Position numbers and translations under genes: made by a program
Part shown: positions 1-9,653 of the stretch, piece after piece
Numbering within the stretch: the stretch's first letter is position 1
How the letters are laid out: the number at the start of each line of letters is the position of its first letter
Notes under the pieces: model-generated
What the model was told of the DNA's origin: nothing
What the model saw: only the letters and a program-made list of their open reading frames with translations
The model's database searches: none
Assembly: GCA_028293745.1 (NCBI GenBank)
Contig: JAQGOF010000091.1
Coordinates: forward strand, 62,001-126,000
Direction: 5' to 3'
DNA: 64,000 nucleotides
Origin: Gammaproteobacteria bacterium
Lineage (GTDB): Bacteria; Pseudomonadota; Gammaproteobacteria; Steroidobacterales; Steroidobacteraceae

Positions 1-113
1 ACCCACTAAAAGTAGGACGAACGAATTCACGGCAGCCGCGCACTTTTGAGCTCGGCGGCAACGGCTCGTATGGGCCGGTCTGGTGCAACCCGAAACTGTC
101 ATGGAAATCTGCT

Positions 114-2270
114 ATGCCTCGTACAACTGCTCTATCTGATATCCGCAACATCGGCATCATCGCCCACGTCGATGCCGGCAAGACGACTACGACCGAGCGG
201 ATCCTGTATTACACGGGGCGCAAGCATACGATCATCGATATCCATGACACGAAAGATCTGAAGACGTCGACGACGACTGACTACCTCGAGCAGGAACAAA
301 AGCGCGGCATCACCATTCAGAGCGCCGCGGTGTCCGCCTTCTGGCGCGACAAGAAGATCAACCTGATCGACACCCCGGGCCACGTGGACTTCACGATCGA
401 GGTCAACCGCTCGCTGCGCGTGCTCGACGGCGCCGTCGTCGTATTCGACGGTGTTGCCGGCGTGGAGCCCCAGTCCGAAACGAACTGGCGCCTCGCCGAC
501 AATTACAACGTTCCGCGCATTTGCTACGTCAACAAGATGGACCGCAGCGGCGCGAATTTCCTGCGTTGCGTCGAGATGATCAAGACTCGCCTCAATGCCC
601 GGCCGCTGCCCGTGCAGCTTCCGATCGGCTCCGAGGACAACTTCAAGGGCATGATCGACCTGGTCGAGATGAAGGCTCTCGTGTGGGATTCGGACGACAA
701 GGATGCCGAGTGGCAGATCCTGGACGTCACCCCTGACCTCGCCGACAAGTTGCACATCACCATGCCTTCGGATCGGAAGATCCTGGCGGACGTCAACAAG
801 TACCGAACCGAGCTGATTGACACGTGCCTCGAGCAGGACGATGAGGCCATGGAGGCCTACCTGAATGACGGCACCGTCCCATCGGCCGATGTGCTGCGCA
901 AGGCCCTGCGCAAAGGCACCGTCACCTCCGCATTCAATCCCGTGCTGTGCGGCTCCTCGTACAAGAACAAGGGCGTGCAGCAGGTACTCGATGCTGTTGT
1001 CGATTACCTGCCGGCACCAACGGACGTTGCGGCCATCAAGACCGTGGATGCCGACGGCAACCCGGTCGGCGAACGCAATACCGCCGATGACGAACCCTTC
1101 TCTGCACTCGCCTTCAAGGTCATCAACGATGCCTACGGCGCGTTGACCTTCGTCCGCGTGTACTCGGGTGTGCTGACCAAGGGCGCCTCAGTGCAGAACT
1201 CGACGCGCGGCAAGCGCGAGAAGATCGGCCGCATGGTCGAAATGTTCGCCAAGGAAGCCAACCCGATTGAGGAAGCCCGCGCGGGCGACATCATCGCTCT
1301 GGTCTCGCTTGCCGAGACCGAGACGGGTGACACGCTGTGCGACTCTGCCAATCCGGTGGTTCTGGAGCGCATGCGCTTCCCGGACCCGGTCATCAGTGTG
1401 TCGGTCAAATCGAAGGTCAAGGCCGAGCAGGAGAAATTCAACGCCGCGCTGGGCAAGATGGTTCGTGCCGATCCCTCGCTGCACCTCGAAACCGATCGTG
1501 AGACGGGCCAGACCATTCTGCGCGGCATGGGCGAGCTGCACCTGGAGGTTACCCTCGACCGCATGCGCACCGAGTTCGGTGTCGAAGGCACGATGGGCGA
1601 GCCGCAGGTGGCGTACCGCGAGACCATCACGAAGAAGATCCAGGAAAACTACACCCACAAGAAGCAGACGGGTGGCTCGGGTCAGTTCGCCGAAGTCTGG
1701 ATCATCTTCGAGCCTCTGGCGCGTAGTTCCGGCTTCGTGTTCGAAGACGAGACCGTGGGCGGCTCCGTACCCCGGGAATTCGTGCCGGCCGTGGAGAAGG
1801 GTCTGAAGATACAGAAGGAAGACGGCGTGCTGGCGCACTTCCCGACAGTGGACTTCAAGGCGACGCTCATCGATGGCAGCTACCACGATGTTGACTCCAA
1901 CGCGCTGACCTTCGAAATCGCGGCGAAGGCTGCTTTCCGCGAAGGTCTCAGGAAGGCCGGCCCCATCCTGCTCGAGCCCGTCATGAAGGTCGAGACGGTG
2001 ACTCCGGGCGACCACCTGGGCGACGTCATCGGCGACATCAACCGCCGCCGCGGAACGATCCAGGAGCAGATCGAGCGCGGCAACAACATCGCCGTCGTGG
2101 CCATTGTCCCGCTGTCGGAGATGTTTGGTTACATCGGACAGTTGCGCAGCATGACCAGCGGCCGCGCCTCGTACACGATGGAGTTCTCGCACTACGAGCC
2201 TGTGCCGAAGCAGGTCGCGGACGAGGTCATCGCCGAGGTGGCGAAGTTGAAGGCGGCAGCGAACGCCTGA
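114..2270 (+). CDS. fusA: Elongation factor G paralog (translational GTPase)
   Basis: A 718-residue EF-G, the GTPase that drives ribosomal translocation in the cytosol. The G domain shows G1 AHVDAGKT (17-24), the switch I end RGITI (64-68), G3 DTPGH (86-90) and G4 NKMD (140-143); domains II-V follow and end in the usual lysine-rich tail. The stretch at about 41-60 ([20 protein letters not shown]) differs from the usual switch I HDGAATMDWMEQE. None of rpsL, rpsG or tuf lies alongside, so this is probably a second, stand-alone EF-G rather than the str-operon copy. The ATG at 114 is preceded only by a weak GGAAA. A hairpin just past the stop probably ends the transcript. The family call is certain; paralog status is inferred. 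Confidence 0.93.
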   Translation: MPRTTALSDIRNIGIIAHVDAGKTTTTERILYYTGRKHTIIDIHDTKDLKTSTTTDYLEQEQKRGITIQSAAVSAFWRDKKINLIDTPGHVDFTIEVNRSLRVLDGAVVVFDGVAGVEPQSETNWRLADNYNVPRICYVNKMDRSGANFLRCVEMIKTRLNARPLPVQLPIGSEDNFKGMIDLVEMKALVWDSDDKDAEWQILDVTPDLADKLHITMPSDRKILADVNKYRTELIDTCLEQDDEAMEAYLNDGTVPSADVLRKALRKGTVTSAFNPVLCGSSYKNKGVQQVLDAVVDYLPAPTDVAAIKTVDADGNPVGERNTADDEPFSALAFKVINDAYGALTFVRVYSGVLTKGASVQNSTRGKREKIGRMVEMFAKEANPIEEARAGDIIALVSLAETETGDTLCDSANPVVLERMRFPDPVISVSVKSKVKAEQEKFNAALGKMVRADPSLHLETDRETGQTILRGMGELHLEVTLDRMRTEFGVEGTMGEPQVAYRETITKKIQENYTHKKQTGGSGQFAEVWIIFEPLARSSGFVFEDETVGGSVPREFVPAVEKGLKIQKEDGVLAHFPTVDFKATLIDGSYHDVDSNALTFEIAAKAAFREGLRKAGPILLEPVMKVETVTPGDHLGDVIGDINRRRGTIQEQIERGNNIAVVAIVPLSEMFGYIGQLRSMTSGRASYTMEFSHYEPVPKQVADEVIAEVAKLKAAANA

Positions 2271-2274
2271 CGCT

Positions 2275-2916
2275 TCAGGGGCGGGTCACTCGGGAACGAG
2301 TGACCCCCACCGGCAGCGTATCGATCCTGCTCATCTCCCGGTCGTTGAACCGAGCCGGATCGCGCAGATAGTCCACGGCCATGTCAAAGGCATCGTGGCC
2401 CCAGAACAGCTCGTCGCCAATAACGAATGTCGGAACGCCAAACACACCACGTTCGATTGCCCAATCCGTGTTGTTTCGCAATGTCTGCTTGACCTCAGGG
2501 TCGTTCAGCGCCACCTCCACAGCCTCGATCCCCAGCTCGCGCCCAAGATCCGCCAGTACCGCCGGGTCCGCTACATCGCGTCCCTGGCCAAACACAAAGT
2601 CGAACGCGGTCTCGACCGACCGCCGATCACTCCCCGCTGCAATCACCAGGCGCAAGGCGCTCAGAGGATTGAATGGATGTGCCGGTGGCATCTTCAGCGG
2701 CACGCCCATTTTCCGCGCCCGCCAGACGATAAACCGGTAAGTGAAGCGCCGCTTGGAAGCGATCTCCGCGGGACCGACATGTCCATGATGATTCAACAGC
2801 CCGGCAAACAGGACCGGCACGAGCTCGAGTTGCGTCCCGGCCGGCAGCAGTGGCAGTTGCTTCAGGCTCAGGTACGAATAGGGGGAGATCAGGTCGAATA
2901 CCCAGCAGATTTTCAT
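2275..2916 (-). CDS. 2-hydroxychromene-2-carboxylate isomerase family (DsbA/GST-kappa fold)
   Basis: A 213-residue thioredoxin-fold protein. The start MKICWVFDLISPYSYL carries the Ser-Pro-Tyr motif (Ser11) that replaces the CxxC of DsbA and binds glutathione in HCCA isomerases. The C-terminal half has the family cis-Pro segment GVFGVPTFVIGDELFWGHD. Known members isomerise 2-hydroxychromene-2-carboxylate in naphthalene-type catabolism, but no aromatic pathway genes are nearby, so the substrate here is open. The start at 2916 was chosen over an in-frame start 36 bases upstream because a strong GGAAGGGGAG site precedes it. The gene lies 45 bases downstream of the protease gene and could be co-transcribed with it. 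Confidence 0.82.
   Translation of the reverse strand: MKICWVFDLISPYSYLSLKQLPLLPAGTQLELVPVLFAGLLNHHGHVGPAEIASKRRFTYRFIVWRARKMGVPLKMPPAHPFNPLSALRLVIAAGSDRRSVETAFDFVFGQGRDVADPAVLADLGRELGIEAVEVALNDPEVKQTLRNNTDWAIERGVFGVPTFVIGDELFWGHDAFDMAVDYLRDPARFNDREMSRIDTLPVGVTRSRVTRP
2283..2306. terminator. Hairpin between convergent fusA and isomerase genes
   Basis: A perfect 10-bp inverted repeat (GGGTCACTCG / CGAGTGACCC) with a GGAA tetraloop starts 12 bases after the fusA stop. It lies inside the last codons of the convergent isomerase gene. It has no clear T-run, so its role as a bidirectional terminator is inferred from stem strength and position. Confidence 0.6.
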
Positions 2917-2961
2917 AGGCTCCCCTTCCTTGCCCCCGAAAGCGCCGCGCAAGACCGAAGC

Positions 2962-4095
2962 TTACCTCAGCTGCAGGAATTCCTCGTAAACGGCTTCGAT
3001 CGGAATGGCGAACCCGATTCCCTGCATGCCGCGTGCGACCATCGTATTGATACCCACAACCTGGCCGCTTTCCGTGACCAGCGGGCCGCCGCTGTTGCCG
3101 GGATTGATCGGCGCATCCGTCTGCAGGACTCTCTGTTCTCCATCGCCGCGCACGCCGGAGAACACTCCGGAAGTCACTGTGTACGCGAGACCCTGCGGAT
3201 TGCCGACGGTGTACAGGCGCTCCCCGAAGGCGAGACTCATCGAGTGCCCGGACGGGATATACGGGCAATCGCGGGTCGGAAGCTGAAACATCGCCAAGTC
3301 CACGTTCCTTGCATACTCGGCGTGCAGCGAGGTGAACTCCCTGCCGTCCACCAACGTGGCCGAGAAGCCTTCATGGCTGGACCCTTCTACCTTCTGGGTG
3401 ATGAAGTCACTGAGCCGGCCCGGGAGGTCGGCGAGCTCCTGCTGCATGGAGACGATATGTCTATCCAGCTTCAGCTGCTCCAGGTTCGTCCCTGGTTCAG
3501 TGGCCAATTGCCGGCGCAACTGTTGCTCCCGGGCGATTGCGGCCTGCAACTGCTGCGCGGTCGCGACCATACGCGCCTGCACGTCCGGATCCCGCGCGAC
3601 GTTGGTCGCGACTCTGGCGCCGTCGGTCTCCACCACGTGGCGATTAGTGATCACGTGGCAGACCTGATCGATGATGAATCCGGACCCCAATCCCCAACCC
3701 GTCCTGATGAATACCGTTGCGTTGCGCGCGGCTTCTATCGGGTTGCGTGCGGAAAGCGCACCGGCAGGCTGCGCTGCGATGGGTGCCGCTGCAGATTGAG
3801 TTAAGTTGGGAGTTCCCGTGTTTGGCTGCATAACGGCCGAAGCCGGTCGCATCGGCGGTGAGCTCGGGGTTGGAGCTGCAGGGTTGCGGGTGAAGTGAAA
3901 TACGACGACAGCTGTAAGCAAGGCCGTGACGGCCAGGGCGCCTGCACCGACACCAGGCTGCGCCGGCTCGGTACGTGGCCTGGCAGGTCTCGGTTCGGCC
4001 ACCGCCTGCTGCGGCTGAATTTTCGCGAAGTAGATCCCGCACGCCGAGCATTTGACCGTGTCATCCTGCTCGTGATTGCACTTGGGGCAAATCAT
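2962..4095 (-). CDS. Membrane-anchored trypsin-like protease with N-terminal zinc ribbon
   Basis: 377 residues. A zinc-ribbon knuckle (CPKC at 3-6, CSAC at 16-19) is followed by a proline-rich linker, one transmembrane helix at about 52-68 and a Ser/Ala-rich linker. The S1 protease domain has the catalytic His in TNRHVV (153), the Asp in NVDLAM (266) and the Ser in PGNSGGPL (335). Between His and Asp lies a Gln/Arg/Leu-rich insertion (about 165-235) that looks like a helical coiled coil. Topology suggests a cytosolic ribbon and a periplasmic protease. There is no PDZ domain, unlike DegP or DegS. The role is unknown, perhaps envelope quality control. Confidence 0.82.
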   Translation of the reverse strand: MICPKCNHEQDDTVKCSACGIYFAKIQPQQAVAEPRPARPRTEPAQPGVGAGALAVTALLTAVVVFHFTRNPAAPTPSSPPMRPASAVMQPNTGTPNLTQSAAAPIAAQPAGALSARNPIEAARNATVFIRTGWGLGSGFIIDQVCHVITNRHVVETDGARVATNVARDPDVQARMVATAQQLQAAIAREQQLRRQLATEPGTNLEQLKLDRHIVSMQQELADLPGRLSDFITQKVEGSSHEGFSATLVDGREFTSLHAEYARNVDLAMFQLPTRDCPYIPSGHSMSLAFGERLYTVGNPQGLAYTVTSGVFSGVRGDGEQRVLQTDAPINPGNSGGPLVTESGQVVGINTMVARGMQGIGFAIPIEAVYEEFLQLR

Positions 4096-4270
4096 CCGGG
4101 GCTTATATCAGCTCTCCCCAAAGCGGGCTGCTCGCCAGATCGCACTTTCAACACTACCGCGGCGCCTGCGCTTGGGCATCAGCCGATCCCCATCCCTACC
4201 CGGGCCGGGCCGCCATCATGTGGGTGTTGCGCAACACCTGTAAATCTGTGCTCCTACCCTCCCTTGCAGA

Positions 4271-4290
4271 TGTACTTTACGTCGCAAAGT
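4271..4290. promoter_or_regulatory. Dyad upstream of hpnJ
   Basis: A short dyad, ACTTT-N7-AAAGT (4274-4290), lies about 60 bases before the hpnJ start. It matches 14 of 20 positions with a dyad at 11561-11580 upstream of the 205-residue membrane protein. A shared repressor site is possible but unproven. Confidence 0.3.
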
Positions 4291-4350
4291 GTGTATCACT
4301 GCGACTTTCGAAGGCGGGCCTTATGCCCAGGCCGCTCATGGGACCATGCA

Positions 4351-5805
4351 ATGTTCAAGACGCTGTTTCTGCAAGCACCTTCGTTCGACGGCTTTGATGG
4401 CGGTGCAGGTTCCCGCTACCAGGCCAAGCGCGAGATCCGCTCGTTCTGGTTTCCCACCTGGCTGGCTCAGCCGGCCGCGCTGGTGCCGGAGTCGCGCGTG
4501 GTCGACGCACCTGCGGATGATCTGAGCGTCGCACAATGTTTGGAAATCGCTCGCGACTTCGACCTCGTGATCATGCACACGAGCACACCGTCCTTCCCCA
4601 CGGATGTGAAATTCGCACAGCTGCTGAAGGACGCCAATCCCCGCGTCAGGATCGGGCTCGTCGGTGCGAAAGTCATGGTAGAGCCGGCAGCGTCCCTGCA
4701 GGCCGCGCCGGCGGTGGATTTCGTCTGCCGTGAGGAATTCGACTACACCTGCCGGGATGTCGCGGCAGGATGGCCCCTCGACAGCATCAATGGCCTGTCA
4801 TTTCGCAGTGCAACAGGCCAGATCGTACACAACGCGCCCCGCGCGACGATCGAGGACATGGACGCGCTGCCCTTCGTCGCCCCCGTCTACAAGCGCGATC
4901 TGAAAATCGAGAACTACTTCATCGGCTACCTCAAACATCCCTACGTCAGCCTGTATACGGGGCGGGGATGCCGCTCCAAATGTACGTTCTGCCTGTGGCC
5001 GCAAACAGTTGGCGGCCATCGTTACCGGGTGCGCTCGGCCGACAACGTCATCGCGGAAGTCAAGTGGATCAAGGAGAACCTGCCGCAGGTCAGGGAGATC
5101 ATGTTTGACGATGACACCTTCACGGACTCGTCAAATCTGCCGCGAGTGGAGGCCATCGCCCGCGGCATGGGCCGGCTGGGTATGACGTGGAGCTGCAACG
5201 CCAAGGCAAATGTCCCCTATGCAACTCTCAAGGTGATGAAGGACAACGGTTTGCGGCTGTTGTTGGTGGGTTACGAATCGGGTGACGATGCCATCCTGCA
5301 CAACATCAAGAAGGGACTGCGCACTGACATCGCCAGCCGCTTTACGCATGACTGCCGCAAGCTCGGCATTCTGATCCACGGCACCTTCATCCTCGGGCTG
5401 CCGGGCGAAACCCGCGAGACGATCGAAAAGACCATCCAATTCGCCGTGCAGATCAATCCGCACACCGTGCAGGTTTCGCTGGCGGCACCCTATCCGGGCA
5501 CTTCCCTGTACCGCCAGGCGAAGGAGAACGGCTGGCTGCCTGCCGATGAGTCGCAGAGCCTCGTCGATGGCCACGGAGTGCAACTGGCCGCGATCAGCTA
5601 TCCGCACCTGTCGAGCACGGAGATCTTCCACAGCATGGAGGTGTTCTACCGCCGTTTCTATTTCCGCCCCGCAAAGATCTGGGAGATCGTCAAGGAGATG
5701 TTGGTGAGCCCGCAGATGATGCGGCGGCGGCTGCGGGAGGGAGTCGAATTCATGCGCTTCCTGCGCGCGCGCAATTCCCCATCCGCGGCATCAGCATCCA
5801 ACTGA
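4351..5805 (+). CDS. hpnJ: Hopanoid biosynthesis B12-binding radical SAM protein HpnJ
   Basis: 484 residues. An N-terminal cobalamin-binding-like region (to about 140) precedes a radical SAM core whose [4Fe-4S] motif is GRGCRSKCTFC (Cys207, Cys211, Cys214). The family acts on bacteriohopanetetrol side chains and is needed to turn the glucosamine head group into the cyclitol ether, by ring contraction. The reading frame runs further upstream, but homology starts at MFKTLFLQAP and the extension overlaps the divergent protease gene, so I take the ATG at 4351. It is followed 14 bases later by hpnI and then hpnK, all in the same direction. This gene order makes the assignment firm. Confidence 0.9.
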   Translation: MFKTLFLQAPSFDGFDGGAGSRYQAKREIRSFWFPTWLAQPAALVPESRVVDAPADDLSVAQCLEIARDFDLVIMHTSTPSFPTDVKFAQLLKDANPRVRIGLVGAKVMVEPAASLQAAPAVDFVCREEFDYTCRDVAAGWPLDSINGLSFRSATGQIVHNAPRATIEDMDALPFVAPVYKRDLKIENYFIGYLKHPYVSLYTGRGCRSKCTFCLWPQTVGGHRYRVRSADNVIAEVKWIKENLPQVREIMFDDDTFTDSSNLPRVEAIARGMGRLGMTWSCNAKANVPYATLKVMKDNGLRLLLVGYESGDDAILHNIKKGLRTDIASRFTHDCRKLGILIHGTFILGLPGETRETIEKTIQFAVQINPHTVQVSLAAPYPGTSLYRQAKENGWLPADESQSLVDGHGVQLAAISYPHLSSTEIFHSMEVFYRRFYFRPAKIWEIVKEMLVSPQMMRRRLREGVEFMRFLRARNSPSAASASN

Positions 5806-5819
5806 GAGTCAGCCGCATA

Positions 5820-6989
5820 GTGTTCCTCTCAATCATTCGCATGGCGGCCGGACTCACGGGCCTGGTATGCCTGTGCCTGTCATGCGCCTATGCTCTCCTG
5901 GCCGTAGTTGCAACGGCCTGGCGCAAGCGCGAGCGCCCTCATCAGCCGCAGCCGGCGGGGCCCGCGGTCTCGATGCTCAAACCTCTGTGCGGAGCGGAAC
6001 CCGGCCTGTACGCCAATCTTCGCTCGTTCTGTCTGCAGGACTACGCCCGCTTTCAGCTGGTGTTCGGAGTGCGCGATTCGGCAGACCCGGCCCTGGCTGT
6101 CGTGGAGCGGCTGGTGGCAGAATTTCCGCACCTGTCGATCGACATCGTGGTCAACGCTCAACAGCATGGCGCCAACCGCAAGGTCAGCAATCTGATCAAC
6201 ATGCTGGAGTGCGCCCGTCATGACGTGCTGGTGATTTCCGACAGCGACGCATTCGTAGGCCCCGACTATCTGTCCACCGTAACTGCGCCGCTGCAGGATG
6301 AGACAACCGGTCTCGTGACGTGTCTGTATCACAGCGTGCCGGCGCGAACCCGCTGGTCGCGGCTTGGCGCGATGTACGTCAATGAGTGGTACATGCCATC
6401 CGTACTGCTCGCCCGGCTGTTCGGAAACCGGGAATTCGCCTCCGGCCAGACGCTGTGCCTGCGCCGGCAGACGTTGACGGCCATTGGTGGCCTGCGGTTG
6501 ATCGCCCATCACCTGGCTGACGATTATCAGCTCGGCGCTTTGGTTCGTGAGCTCGGAAGGGAGATCGTCCTGTCATCGTACGTGACCACCGCACGGCAGT
6601 ACGAGCCTTCCCTTGGCGAGCTCATTCGGCACGAGACCCGGTGGATGCGAACCATACGCGCACTACGTCCGCATAGCTTTCCTTTCCTGTTGATCACCTT
6701 TAGCCTGCCACTGGCGGTCGTCGGCTTCGCATTGACTGCCGCGCAGACGTCTTTTTCCGCGGCCGGACTCGCATTGCTGCTGATTTGCGTCACTGCCAGA
6801 GTCATATTGCATCATCTGTCGCCGACGCCTGACAATGTGCGCCGGCGTAGTGGACTATGGCTTCTGCCCTTGCGTGACTTGTTGATCTGCTGGGTATGGT
6901 GCCGCGCGTTTCTTACATCACGTGTTACGTGGCGCGGGACAGAGTTCGAGGTCGACGTTCACGGTGTGATGCGCGGCGGCCAACTCTGA
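5820..6989 (+). CDS. hpnI: Hopanoid biosynthesis glycosyltransferase HpnI
   Basis: A 389-residue GT2/GT21-type (ceramide glucosyltransferase-like) enzyme. It has an N-terminal membrane anchor (about 8-33), a DSD metal/nucleotide-sugar motif (141-143), the acceptor/processive motif RHETRW (270-275) and two or three C-terminal membrane helices. Known HpnI adds N-acetylglucosamine to bacteriohopanetetrol at the inner membrane. The start is a GTG; an ATG 21 bases later (5841) would also serve. The gene sits 14 bases after hpnJ and 11 bases before hpnK in an apparent operon. Confidence 0.9.
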   Translation: MFLSIIRMAAGLTGLVCLCLSCAYALLAVVATAWRKRERPHQPQPAGPAVSMLKPLCGAEPGLYANLRSFCLQDYARFQLVFGVRDSADPALAVVERLVAEFPHLSIDIVVNAQQHGANRKVSNLINMLECARHDVLVISDSDAFVGPDYLSTVTAPLQDETTGLVTCLYHSVPARTRWSRLGAMYVNEWYMPSVLLARLFGNREFASGQTLCLRRQTLTAIGGLRLIAHHLADDYQLGALVRELGREIVLSSYVTTARQYEPSLGELIRHETRWMRTIRALRPHSFPFLLITFSLPLAVVGFALTAAQTSFSAAGLALLLICVTARVILHHLSPTPDNVRRRSGLWLLPLRDLLICWVWCRAFLTSRVTWRGTEFEVDVHGVMRGGQL

Positions 6990-7000
6990 CGCCCGCGCAC

Positions 7001-7873
7001 ATGAAGCTCCAGCGGCGCAAGTTCCTGATCGTAACCGCTGACGATTTCGGGCTCCATGCGGCGGTCAACGCTGCCGTCGCGGAGGCGGCAGACACCGGCA
7101 TACTGACGGCCGCCAGCCTCATGGTTGCAGCACCGGCCGCAGCCGAGGCGATCGGCGTGGCTCGCCAGTTACCCCGCCTCCGTGTTGGTCTGCACCTGGT
7201 GTTGACCGACGGATGGCCGGTGCTCCCGCAGCGCGAAATCCCTGACCTGGTCGGACAGGATGGGCGCTTTGCGGACCAGATGGTGCTGGACTCGTTTCGC
7301 TATTGTGCTTCTGCCCGGATGCGCAGCCAGCTTCGTGCCGAGATCCGCGCTCAATTCACCCTGTTTGCCCGTTCGGGGTTGCGCCTCGATCATGTCAACA
7401 CCCACAAGCACTTCCACCTGCATCCGGGCATACTGAATGAAATATTGCAGATCGGTCGTGACTTCGGCATGTCGGCACTGCGCGTGCCGGATGAGCCGCT
7501 GTGGTTTTCGGGCAGCCAGGGTTTTGCGAATTATCTGACCGCGCCCTTGCTGACACCCTGGCTCGGCCTGATGCGGCGGCAGCTACGCAGCCGAGGCCTG
7601 GCCTGCAACGATAGAGTGTTTGGAATGGCCTGCAGCGGGGATCTCAATGAAACCAGGTTGCTAGCCATCCTGGGCAGACTCCCGGAAGGTGTCACGGAGA
7701 TCTACCTGCACCCGGCAGTCCAGACGCGAGACCCGCTCACCCCTTCGATGCAACAATATCGACATGCCGATGAGCTCGCAGGCCTGTTGAGCCCGCGGGT
7801 TCGGGCGGCAGTGGCCGCCAGCAACGCGATCTGTGGTGGCTACGCGGACTTGGCGACGCCTGCAGAGGCTTGA
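7001..7873 (+). CDS. hpnK: Hopanoid biosynthesis deacetylase HpnK (YdjC/ChbG family)
   Basis: 290 residues. The ChbG/YdjC carbohydrate deacetylase fold is marked by TADDFG (12-17, metal-binding Asp), the histidine-containing LRVGLHLVL strand and the HKHFHLHP metal-ligand motif. HpnK removes the acetyl group from the N-acetylglucosaminyl-bacteriohopanetetrol made by HpnI. The ATG at 7001 fits the family N-terminus; the longer reading frame overlaps hpnI and was not used. This is the last gene of the hpnJIK unit, and a tandem repeat tract follows it. Confidence 0.9.
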   Translation: MKLQRRKFLIVTADDFGLHAAVNAAVAEAADTGILTAASLMVAAPAAAEAIGVARQLPRLRVGLHLVLTDGWPVLPQREIPDLVGQDGRFADQMVLDSFRYCASARMRSQLRAEIRAQFTLFARSGLRLDHVNTHKHFHLHPGILNEILQIGRDFGMSALRVPDEPLWFSGSQGFANYLTAPLLTPWLGLMRRQLRSRGLACNDRVFGMACSGDLNETRLLAILGRLPEGVTEIYLHPAVQTRDPLTPSMQQYRHADELAGLLSPRVRAAVAASNAICGGYADLATPAEA

Positions 7874-7894
7874 CGGCCGGGACGCGGCCCGCAC

Positions 7895-7974
7895 AGTGGC
7901 CACACGGACCCGCAGCGGCCACACGGACACCGCCGCGGCCCACGCGGACCCGCCGCGGCTACGCGGGCCTCACG
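7895..7974. repeat. Four imperfect ~20-bp GC-rich tandem units
   Basis: Between the convergent hpnK and pentaheme cytochrome genes lie four degenerate copies of a unit like GCGGCCACACGGACCCGCC, with units starting near 7895, 7914, 7935 and 7955. They encode nothing plausible in the frames of the flanking genes. They may arise by slippage. Confidence 0.6.
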
Positions 7975-8021
7975 TCGACGAGGAAACCTAACGCCGGCCG
8001 CGCGTCCTCGACGCGACTCCA

Positions 8022-9653
8022 CTACTGGCTCGTTGCCACCGCCGTCGCCAGCAGCGTCGCGGTCGCGGCTCCCGCCGACTCGAAATAACCCGAGAAACGC
8101 TGGATTTCGCGGGCATCGTAGGCCTTCAGATTCTGCGCCCACCGGTATCCAATGGGCTGATACCACAACTGCGCCTCAATCTCGAATGGGCCCGCGCCGC
8201 CACCCGCATCAACCGAGTACCGCAGGCGCTGCCCACGATCCGTGAAGCCTTGATCAGTCAACGCGCCGCCGTGAACCGCAATCTCCGCAGTCGCGGTCGT
8301 CTTGTCAAAACCATGCGGCAGCAGGCGATTGTCCTTCGCATAGCCAACAGCCGACAGCAGTCCGGTTGTCACGCCCCCCTTGGAATCCTGCAAGATCGAC
8401 TCGTAGATCTGCACCTGGTCAGGCTCACGGATCTCGCTGTAGTGCGGCTCGTAGCTCGCCGGGTCCTTATCGTTCGCATTTCCCTGTATCGAGCCATCCG
8501 CGTTCAGTGCGCCCGACTCGAAGACTACGCGATGCGAGCTGTCGCGCACTGTAACGTGCAGCCACGCCCTCCGGGATGGGAAGCCCGTGGGCATCTTGTG
8601 ACCACCCAGATTCTCCACAGTAACGTCCGCTTGCAGCCGCTTGTTGATGACTCGCGGCGCCGAAACTGACAGCCGCACCGCCTGCGACTGCAGGTAGCTG
8701 ACCGTCCGCTCCGCCGCGGCCGCGAATTCTTCGGATGAGGCTACCGCCGCCAGCTCATCACGATGACTGCTGAACACCCGCTGCATCATGAAATTGGCTG
8801 CAACGAATTGGTGCCGCGCGACACCCTCTCTTTCTTCACCCAATACGCGAGTAATGGGCGCCGTCCCGCGCACTGCGGGCATATGGCAGGACTGGCAACT
8901 CCGCTGATCACGGTACTCGCTATGGAGCCACTCCTGGTAAGGAACTTGTTCGGGAAGTGATCCAATGACGGTTCCATCCGGAGCAAGCGCCTTGGTGATC
9001 AGAGTATGGCAACTCGCGCACAGCTCCGAACTACGTATCTGATCACCGCGCGTCGGCTGATATCCGTCCGTTGACGTACGCATGACCTGCATCAGCCCGG
9101 TATCGATGTCGAAGGGTCCGAACTCCGCGTGGGCGCCCTGAGAATCGGGGTTGGCTATTACGAACTGGCCGTTGAAGCTCTCGGTCTTACCCAGATTCTG
9201 GGGAGTAATCTGATGGCACACGGAGCACGAGACGCCATCCGAAGCCTTCCGGTCCCCGTTCGCCTGCAGAGGAAGATGAGCGAACACCGCCGCGGGATGG
9301 CCGGCGAGTTTCGCCTCGTACCGCGGGATCGGCATGTGGCATACGGCACATTCGTCTTCGATCGATCCGCCGGCGACGGAATGTTCGATCGTCTCCCGCC
9401 GCACACTGGCCTGCCAGTACGGATCACGAGATGAGTTGGCCATGAGACTGGTGCGCCAGTCCGCACCGATGGATACGTTTTCCCCCGCCGCGCTGGTCAG
9501 GCCGTTGTGACACGCCAGACAGCGGTCGGAGGTCTGGAAAGTGGGCATGCCCGACTGCCCATGGGGGTCGGAGCCCGCAACCGCGACCGCGACCGGCAGC
9601 GCAGCCAGCAGGACGAGGCTACAGAGGGCGCGCAGCGGCGAGGCGGTGTTCAC
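8022..9653 (-). CDS. Secreted multiheme (five CxxCH) cytochrome c
   Basis: 543 residues. After a signal peptide (LCSLVLLAALPVAVAVA) there are five heme c motifs: CLACH, CAVCH, CSVCH, CASCH and CQSCH, all in the N-terminal half. The C-terminal half is beta-rich and has no heme site. The redox partner is unknown. The start is a GTG whose first base is the last base of the upstream gene's TAG stop, with GGAGGG just before it, so the two genes are translationally coupled. The in-frame extension upstream lacks a signal peptide and was rejected. The gene acts in the periplasm or at the outer membrane, probably with the cytochrome/barrel protein encoded before it. Confidence 0.82.
   Translation of the reverse strand: MNTASPLRALCSLVLLAALPVAVAVAGSDPHGQSGMPTFQTSDRCLACHNGLTSAAGENVSIGADWRTSLMANSSRDPYWQASVRRETIEHSVAGGSIEDECAVCHMPIPRYEAKLAGHPAAVFAHLPLQANGDRKASDGVSCSVCHQITPQNLGKTESFNGQFVIANPDSQGAHAEFGPFDIDTGLMQVMRTSTDGYQPTRGDQIRSSELCASCHTLITKALAPDGTVIGSLPEQVPYQEWLHSEYRDQRSCQSCHMPAVRGTAPITRVLGEEREGVARHQFVAANFMMQRVFSSHRDELAAVASSEEFAAAAERTVSYLQSQAVRLSVSAPRVINKRLQADVTVENLGGHKMPTGFPSRRAWLHVTVRDSSHRVVFESGALNADGSIQGNANDKDPASYEPHYSEIREPDQVQIYESILQDSKGGVTTGLLSAVGYAKDNRLLPHGFDKTTATAEIAVHGGALTDQGFTDRGQRLRYSVDAGGGAGPFEIEAQLWYQPIGYRWAQNLKAYDAREIQRFSGYFESAGAATATLLATAVATSQ

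Noticed and set aside
1188-2192. 334-codon open frame antisense to fusA
   Set aside because: It lies wholly opposite a conserved gene and reads as low-complexity His/Arg/Leu-rich sequence, the usual shadow in GC-rich DNA.
2395-3804. 469-codon open frame antisense to the isomerase and protease genes
   Set aside because: It crosses two conserved genes on the other strand and has no recognisable domain.
7895-7974. CRISPR array
   Set aside because: The units are contiguous degenerate tandem copies with no unique spacers.
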